A DNA stretch of 6,000 nt from DATNPH01 sp036703315. GTDB taxonomy: Bacteria; Cyanobacteriota; Cyanobacteriia; Cyanobacteriales; Coleofasciculaceae. Location of the stretch: the NCBI GenBank assembly GCA_036703315.1, contig DATNPH010000176.1, positions 1 through 6,000 of the forward strand, written 5' to 3'. Each line of letters begins with the position of its first letter. Positions within the stretch are counted from its first letter, which is position 1. The notes below the pieces were generated by a model that was not told the DNA's origin, did no database searches, and was given only the letters and a program-made list of their open reading frames with translations. Shown here one piece after another: positions 5,595-6,000 of this stretch. The position numbers were made by a program, and so were the translations under genes.

Positions 5595-5634
5595 AAGGAA
5601 GCCGTCACTATGCAACTTGAATGCCTATTAGCTT

Positions 5635-5746
5635 ATACCAATTCACTAAATGACTGCTCCCCCTGCTCCCCCTGCTCCCCCTGCTCCATCTGCTCCCCCT
5701 GCTCCCCCTGCCCTTCATCTGTCGCAAACTTAAAGTGAAACGGTAT
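5635..5746. repeat. Imperfect inverted repeat pair enclosing a tandem repeat (MITE-like)
   Basis: ATACCAATTCACTAAA (5635-5650) and the inverted copy ATACCGTTTCACTTTA (read from 5746 back to 5731) agree at 12 of 16 positions. They enclose about 80 bp made mainly of 9-bp tandem units. The arrangement suggests an old mobile or repeat unit inserted between the acetyltransferase gene and the convergent partial gene. The right arm reaches the base shared with that gene's stop codon. It could also act as a weak bidirectional hairpin, but the loop is long and no T-run follows. Confidence 0.45.
5655..5708. repeat. Six tandem 9-bp units (TGCTCCCCC)
   Basis: Six head-to-tail copies of TGCTCCCCC start at 5655, 5664, 5673, 5682, 5691 and 5700. 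The fourth is TGCTCCATC; the rest are exact. A partial seventh (TGCCC) follows. C-rich short tandem repeats of this kind are frequent between cyanobacterial genes and vary in copy number by slippage. One frame would read MTAPPAPPAPP and so on for 27 codons, but with no ribosome binding site and no conservation cue it is not called as a gene. Confidence 0.9.
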
Positions 5747-6000
5747 TATTTGCCTGTACACTTCACATTCGCTGACCTAGACATATGTCCCTTAGATTGT
5801 TGGTTACTGCTGACCTTGTTCGCATAGGGGCAAGCTAGATGACCGCCAGCTCGGACAATGAAGTCATTGTAGTCTGTGTCTTGTCGATTCGGTTTGACTA
5901 ATACAGAACCGGTATCATCCCAGAGGGTGATAGTACCGCCGTTCGCCAGACCAGATAGCTCACCTTCAAGTTTGGCTTGTTGATTGCCGCCAAGGTTTTG
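5746..6000 (-). CDS. C-terminal part of an unidentified protein with a D-x-D-YNDF acidic motif
   Basis: An open frame enters from the right edge and gives 84 residues up to the TAA at 5746-5748. The visible part reads as beta-strand-rich and polar: KLEGELSGLANGGTITLWDD (10-29), GSVLVKPNRQ (31-40), DTDYNDFIVRAGGHL (41-55), then a basic, serine-rich tail (ANKVSSNQQSKGHMSRSANV, 60-79) ending KCTGK. The DTDYNDFIV string resembles the acidic signature of calcium-binding or DUF4114-like domains of secreted cyanobacterial proteins, but I cannot name the family with confidence. No membrane segment is visible here and the N-terminus lies outside. The stop codon touches the right arm of the 5635-5746 inverted repeat, so the tail might have been altered by that repeat. 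It converges on the acetyltransferase gene. Confidence 0.6.
   Translation of the reverse strand, partial: QNLGGNQQAKLEGELSGLANGGTITLWDDTGSVLVKPNRQDTDYNDFIVRAGGHLACPYANKVSSNQQSKGHMSRSANVKCTGK

Noticed and set aside
5655..5708. Possible CRISPR array
   Set aside because: Units are only 9 bp and directly adjacent with no spacers, so this is a plain tandem repeat.
5650..5733. Short APP-repeat reading frame in the tandem array
   Set aside because: It is a by-product of 9-bp repeats being a multiple of three; no ribosome site and no sign of selection.

Overview
The window looks like chromosomal DNA of a cyanobacterium, probably one with a repeat-rich genome such as a filamentous form. The main evidence is six perfect copies of the octamer GCGATCGC (HIP1) in 6 kb, where chance predicts about 0.1. 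Supporting evidence is a fibrillin-type (plastid lipid-associated) protein, a Tic62-like atypical SDR, and three kinds of small palindromic or tandem repeat in the gaps. I see no rRNA, tRNA, CRISPR array, transposase or phage gene.

Layout. (1) Positions 1-875, minus strand: an AraC-family regulator whose last residues lie beyond the left edge. It is clearly AT-rich compared with the rest, has no HIP1 site, and has no ATG start. (2) Positions 872-1045, minus strand, directly upstream of it: a short membrane-anchored fragment that resembles the N-terminus of a cyanobacterial isoprenylcysteine methyltransferase-like protein. It breaks off where the regulator begins. Together these suggest that a foreign regulator landed in, or replaced the rest of, a resident gene. 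(3) Positions 1205-2038, plus strand: an NAD(P)-binding atypical SDR. It converges on, and overlaps by 14 bp, a PAP/fibrillin-domain gene at 2025-2612 on the minus strand. (4) Positions 2613-3028: a 416-bp gap with a palindromic repeat (about 2697-2750) and a MITE-like element with perfect 12-bp inverted ends (2886-2992), which ends 36 bp before the next gene.

(5) Positions 3029-5594, plus strand: a compact four-gene run consisting of a PhzF-family isomerase/epimerase, a class I SAM methyltransferase (4-bp GTGA overlap), an ACT-domain protein (2-bp gap) and a RimJ/RimL-type GNAT acetyltransferase (30-bp gap). Spacing and good Shine-Dalgarno sites suggest one transcript. The enzymes suit modification of a small molecule or amino acid, but the sequence names no substrate. 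(6) Positions 5595-5745: a gap with six 9-bp tandem units flanked by imperfect 16-nt inverted repeats. (7) Positions 5746-6000, minus strand: the C-terminal part of an unidentified protein with a D-x-D-YNDF acidic motif, running off the right edge.

Most of this is ordinary cyanobacterial gene content. I did not find a convincing new multi-gene system. The points most worth a second look are the regulator/methyltransferase junction, the MITE-like element next to the PhzF operon, and the tandem repeat enclosed by inverted arms.
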